Shown in pieces: positions 61,602 through 64,000 of a stretch of DNA of 64,000 nucleotides; position 1 is the stretch's first letter, and every line of letters begins with the position of its first letter. This DNA is from Jejuia sp049889775 (lineage in GTDB: Bacteria; Bacteroidota; Bacteroidia; Flavobacteriales; Flavobacteriaceae). Location of the stretch: NCBI GenBank assembly GCA_049889775.1, contig JBMHCT010000011.1, forward strand, positions 372,001 through 436,000. The letters are read 5' to 3'. A model generated the notes under the pieces. It was not told where the DNA came from. It was given only the letters and a program-made list of their open reading frames with translations, and ran no database searches. The translations under genes were made by a program, and so were the position numbers.

Positions 61602-62165
61602 ATGTCTTTCACTAAAGAAAGAATTAGAAATTTAATATTCTTATTGGTTATTGCCATTTTTCTAATACCGCAAACTAGATTACCAATTCAAGTGTTTTTG
61701 CATAAAGGATTAGCGCTTTTTAGTCCTTCAATAGAAGATACTTCAGAACGTAAACAATTAACCGATTATAAGTGGATTTTAAAATCTAATAGCGATGCTA
61801 TTTTAGAGTTTCAAAAATTAAAAGGAAAAGTAGTTTTTATCAATTTTTGGGCTACTTGGTGTCCACCTTGTATCGCCGAAATGTCTAGTATGCAAGCTTT
61901 GTATGAAGATTATAAGGGTAAAATTGAATTTCTGTTTGTCTCCAACGAAGACAAACAAGTCGTTACAGATTTTTTATTGAAAAAAGGATACTCATTTCCT
62001 GTTTATAAACCATTGACGTATTATCCAGAAGGACTAGAAGTTGATCAAATTCCCAGAACATTATTGATAAACGCAAAAGGTGATATCATTATCGATAAAA
62101 CAGGTGCTGCCAACTGGAATTCGGATACTGTTAGAGAAACTATTAATAAATTACTGGAATACTAG
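61602..62165 (+). CDS. TlpA-like thioredoxin-fold protein
   Basis: A 187-residue protein with one N-terminal membrane segment (RIRNLIFLLVIAIFLIP, about 6-22) and a thioredoxin-fold domain from about 60. The active-site motif is FWATWCPPCIAEM, with two redox cysteines two residues apart. IPRTLLINAKG carries the cis-Pro region. Such proteins reduce disulfides in the periplasm, often in cytochrome c maturation or for thiol-dependent enzymes. Its coupling to mazG is by a 3-base gap and probably not functional. It ends 2 bases from the convergent crtY stop. Confidence 0.9.
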   Translation: MSFTKERIRNLIFLLVIAIFLIPQTRLPIQVFLHKGLALFSPSIEDTSERKQLTDYKWILKSNSDAILEFQKLKGKVVFINFWATWCPPCIAEMSSMQALYEDYKGKIEFLFVSNEDKQVVTDFLLKKGYSFPVYKPLTYYPEGLEVDQIPRTLLINAKGDIIIDKTGAANWNSDTVRETINKLLEY

Positions 62166-62167
62166 TT

Positions 62168-63310
62168 TTACAACGTCTTAAAAAATGCTCTAATAAAACT
62201 CCAAGAAAACAAAGACCACATAATTTTTAACTCTTCAAAAAAAGTGGATTCTTCGTCTAAAAAGCGGAACATCGTTTCTGTGCTATTTTTGTAGTAAAAC
62301 TGCTGAAAAACCCATTCTCCTTTATGATTTTCATCTTTTAGCACCCGCAGAAATACTTTGTCGTAGAATTTATACTTAGACTTGAATAAGTTCTCCGATG
62401 GTGTTTTCCCTTGCTTAATATTTTCTATAACTTTTGAGATTTTATTCTCTGTGTTTTTAAAAGAATATCCGGTTGAAGGTTTTACCCAACCACCACCAGT
62501 ACCAATTTTAGTAATGTTTTTTGTGTTAAACTTTGCGAAATCAAATGTGGTCATTGGTATATTACCTTGTTCAGATTCTATAACTTCATAAGTGTCAAGA
62601 TCAAGATATGTTTTTATGTATTTTTCAATAAATTGGGCATAAACAATTTCTTCTACAACTTGTTCCGTAAAATAGGTGAACTCAAATAAAGCTTCATTTT
62701 TAGAAAATGGCAGTACATACATAAATGTAGTTTGTTCGCCATCTTTTAAACGGTAATCCATCATTGTAAAATTGGCGTCATCAAAAACATCCGTTTCGGT
62801 TTTGATAACGATACCTTTAAAATGCTGATTAATTTTTATGCTTTTGGAGTCCGAGTAAAATGATTGTGGAATTCTACTATCAAAAATATGTGAAGCTGTA
62901 TAGCTGCCTCCTGTGGTTTGTACCCTGATGTTTGTGTCCTCAGAAACATATTCGACCTTATCAATAACAAATTGAAAGTTGTTTTTGTTTTTTAACTCGG
63001 ATTTGGCATAATCATAGAAATCTATAGCTCTTATTGAATTGTAGGAGTAAGGATTGAAATTTAATTCAATCGCTTTTTCAGAGGTAAAGATGGAAGCTAT
63101 TTGCCATGTTTTATTTAAAATAGAATGCCACCTTGATGGTTCTTTTTCCCAAAAACTCCAAGTTTTATCATTTATGCTTTTTTCGGAAGGGTCTATAAGA
63201 GCAACCGTTTTAGAACTAAAAAACGGTTCTTCAGACATTCTTAAAGCTAATTGCAATCCCGCTAAACCATTGCCAATAATAATGTAGTCAAAATGGGAAT
63301 GTATTTCCAT
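62168..63310 (-). CDS. crtY: lycopene beta-cyclase
   Basis: Converts lycopene into beta-carotene by closing both ends. The 380-residue protein starts at the ATG at 63310. The FAD/NAD-binding motif IIIGNGLAGLQLAL is at about 8-22, and the conserved DKTWSFWEKEP (about 46-58), FKGIVIKTE and MPLTTFDF-like PMTTFDFAKF motifs plus GGGWVKPSTGYSF are those of the CrtY type, not CrtL. It is a membrane-associated flavoprotein. Last gene of the crtB-crtZ-crtY order, 9 bases after crtZ. Confidence 0.92.
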   Translation of the reverse strand: MEIHSHFDYIIIGNGLAGLQLALRMSEEPFFSSKTVALIDPSEKSINDKTWSFWEKEPSRWHSILNKTWQIASIFTSEKAIELNFNPYSYNSIRAIDFYDYAKSELKNKNNFQFVIDKVEYVSEDTNIRVQTTGGSYTASHIFDSRIPQSFYSDSKSIKINQHFKGIVIKTETDVFDDANFTMMDYRLKDGEQTTFMYVLPFSKNEALFEFTYFTEQVVEEIVYAQFIEKYIKTYLDLDTYEVIESEQGNIPMTTFDFAKFNTKNITKIGTGGGWVKPSTGYSFKNTENKISKVIENIKQGKTPSENLFKSKYKFYDKVFLRVLKDENHKGEWVFQQFYYKNSTETMFRFLDEESTFFEELKIMWSLFSWSFIRAFFKTL

Positions 63311-63319
63311 TCCCAAATA

Positions 63320-63772
63320 TTACTTTTTGAAGTATTTAAAAGGAACGAAAAGCATTCCAAAGCACTCACTATCCGATTTTCCAATATTTTTATGGTGAAT
63401 TTTATGGGCTCTTCTAATACCTTTAGAGTACCAATTGTTAGCATTTCTAAACATTTTAAAACGCTGATGTATAAAAATATCATGCACAATAAAATAGCAC
63501 ACTCCATATGTAAAAATGCCAATAGCAATAGGTAATCCCACCCACAAAACGTCATTTGCCCAAAGGCGCATAAAAATAATGCTTACAACGGCATAAAAAA
63601 TGAAAAACAAATCATTACGCTCAAACCAACTATCATGTTCTTTATGATGATGATCTTTATGTAAACTCCATAAAAAACCATGCATCACATACTTGTGTGT
63701 TGCCCAGGCCATAAACTCCATAATACAGAATGCTCCTAAAAAAGCTAATATCCAAGTGAATGTTTGCATCAT
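63320..63772 (-). CDS. crtZ: beta-carotene hydroxylase
   Basis: A 150-residue integral-membrane di-iron enzyme that hydroxylates beta-carotene at C3 and C3' to give zeaxanthin. Four histidine motifs are visible: HKYVMHG, HKDHHHKEHDSW, HQRFKMFRN and RRAHKIHHKN. Four transmembrane segments fit the fatty-acid-hydroxylase superfamily. The start is the first of two adjacent ATGs, 63772, one base after the crtB stop, so it is translated with crtB. Short of the 160-175 residues of proteobacterial CrtZ but complete. Confidence 0.94.
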   Translation of the reverse strand: MMQTFTWILAFLGAFCIMEFMAWATHKYVMHGFLWSLHKDHHHKEHDSWFERNDLFFIFYAVVSIIFMRLWANDVLWVGLPIAIGIFTYGVCYFIVHDIFIHQRFKMFRNANNWYSKGIRRAHKIHHKNIGKSDSECFGMLFVPFKYFKK

Positions 63773-63773
63773 C

Positions 63774-64000
63774 TTACATCAAATTTAATTGATATTTTAC
63801 ATAACTGCGAGCCAAAAGCTCAATTTTTTTTGGATTAGATACTCTTATACGCGTATCTTTTATTTGTAAGGCCGGAGTTTTCTTTAGTTTTTTAAGTAAT
63901 TGACTGTAGTAACGGTATGCCATAAATACACCAAATTTAGCTTCCATTGGTAATTTTTTAATACCATTTAACCCTTGTGTAAAGTCATACTCTATATCAT
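63774..64000 (-). CDS. crtB: phytoene synthase, C-terminal part (runs off the window end)
   Basis: 75 codons of the C-terminal region, ending in TAA at 63774-63776; the 5' part lies beyond the window. The sequence has DFTQGLNGIKKLPMEAKFGVF and YRYYSQLLKKLKK, followed by an end such as IKDTRIRVSNPKKIELL, matching the last helices of squalene/phytoene synthases. CrtB joins two geranylgeranyl diphosphates to form phytoene. It precedes crtZ and crtY on the same strand; a desaturase gene (crtI) would be expected upstream. Confidence 0.9.
   Translation of the reverse strand, partial: DIEYDFTQGLNGIKKLPMEAKFGVFMAYRYYSQLLKKLKKTPALQIKDTRIRVSNPKKIELLARSYVKYQLNLM

Noticed and set aside
1..64000. tRNA or rRNA genes and prophage or transposase genes
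   Set aside because: I looked for T-loop-like GTTCGAATC stretches, rRNA blocks, transposase DDE/HUH motifs and phage structural genes and saw none that holds up. A tRNA scan program would be decisive.

Overview
The window is a chromosomal segment of a member of the Bacteroidota, almost certainly a marine-type Flavobacteriaceae bacterium. Evidence: AT-rich DNA with AT-rich codon choice, a TonB-dependent receptor with a carboxypeptidase-regulatory-like N-terminus, three proteins with type IX secretion (T9SS) sorting domains, the small Bacteroidota-only DUF4295 protein beside rpmB-rpmG, bacillithiol synthesis (bshC), a zeaxanthin-type carotenoid operon, and promoters of the Bacteroidota form TTG-N19-TAnnTTTG.

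Layout. 1-2267: 5' part of a TonB-dependent receptor on the minus strand. 2404-10675: housekeeping genes (CoA-binding protein, sodium:solute symporter, recR, glycosyltransferase, 2-oxoacid dehydrogenase E2, exonuclease, FAH-fold hydrolase, Hpt protein, cinA). 10865-12889: rpmB-rpmG-DUF4295-ftsY. 12889-17725: an accessory block (an SRPBCC gene broken by an in-frame TGA, a sulfatase, an amidase and a serine hydrolase) lying between ftsY and rimO. 19247-20179: a T9SS type B surface protein. 20240-21648: a TetR regulator and an SDR oxidoreductase, each preceded by a copy of the same palindromic operator. 21716-26517: a PhoX-like lipoprotein, an imelysin-like/diheme peroxidase fusion and a carboxypeptidase-regulatory-like protein, downstream of a helically phased TTA array that resembles tandem PHO boxes. 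26979-36681: a five-gene surface module (beta-barrel, small T9SS protein, tail-fibre-like protein with a possible autoproteolytic domain, very large leucine-rich-repeat protein, FN3 lipoprotein). 36752-46228: bshC, a TPR-LuxR sensor, guaA, a LysM/PBP1 lipoprotein-like protein and small conserved genes. 46381-52685: three SurA/PpiC-like periplasmic folding factors, a MoxR ATPase and an acyltransferase. 52869-60036: two unrelated-type aconitases (AcnB and mitochondrial type) separated by a repeat-rich gap and an HNH-nuclease cassette. 60258-62165: YtxH protein, mazG, TlpA-like thioredoxin. 62168-64000: crtB-crtZ-crtY (carotenoid operon, minus strand, crtB cut by the window edge).

The intergenic DNA carries at least three dispersed repeat types: a long element with TGGGCGTT...CCCTAACGC ends (three copies), a TGTCATTnnn...ATGACA type, and a hairpin cassette-end repeat next to the HNH gene. 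No tRNA, rRNA, CRISPR array, transposase or integrase was seen. Family names rest on motif recognition by eye; no search or alignment was run.
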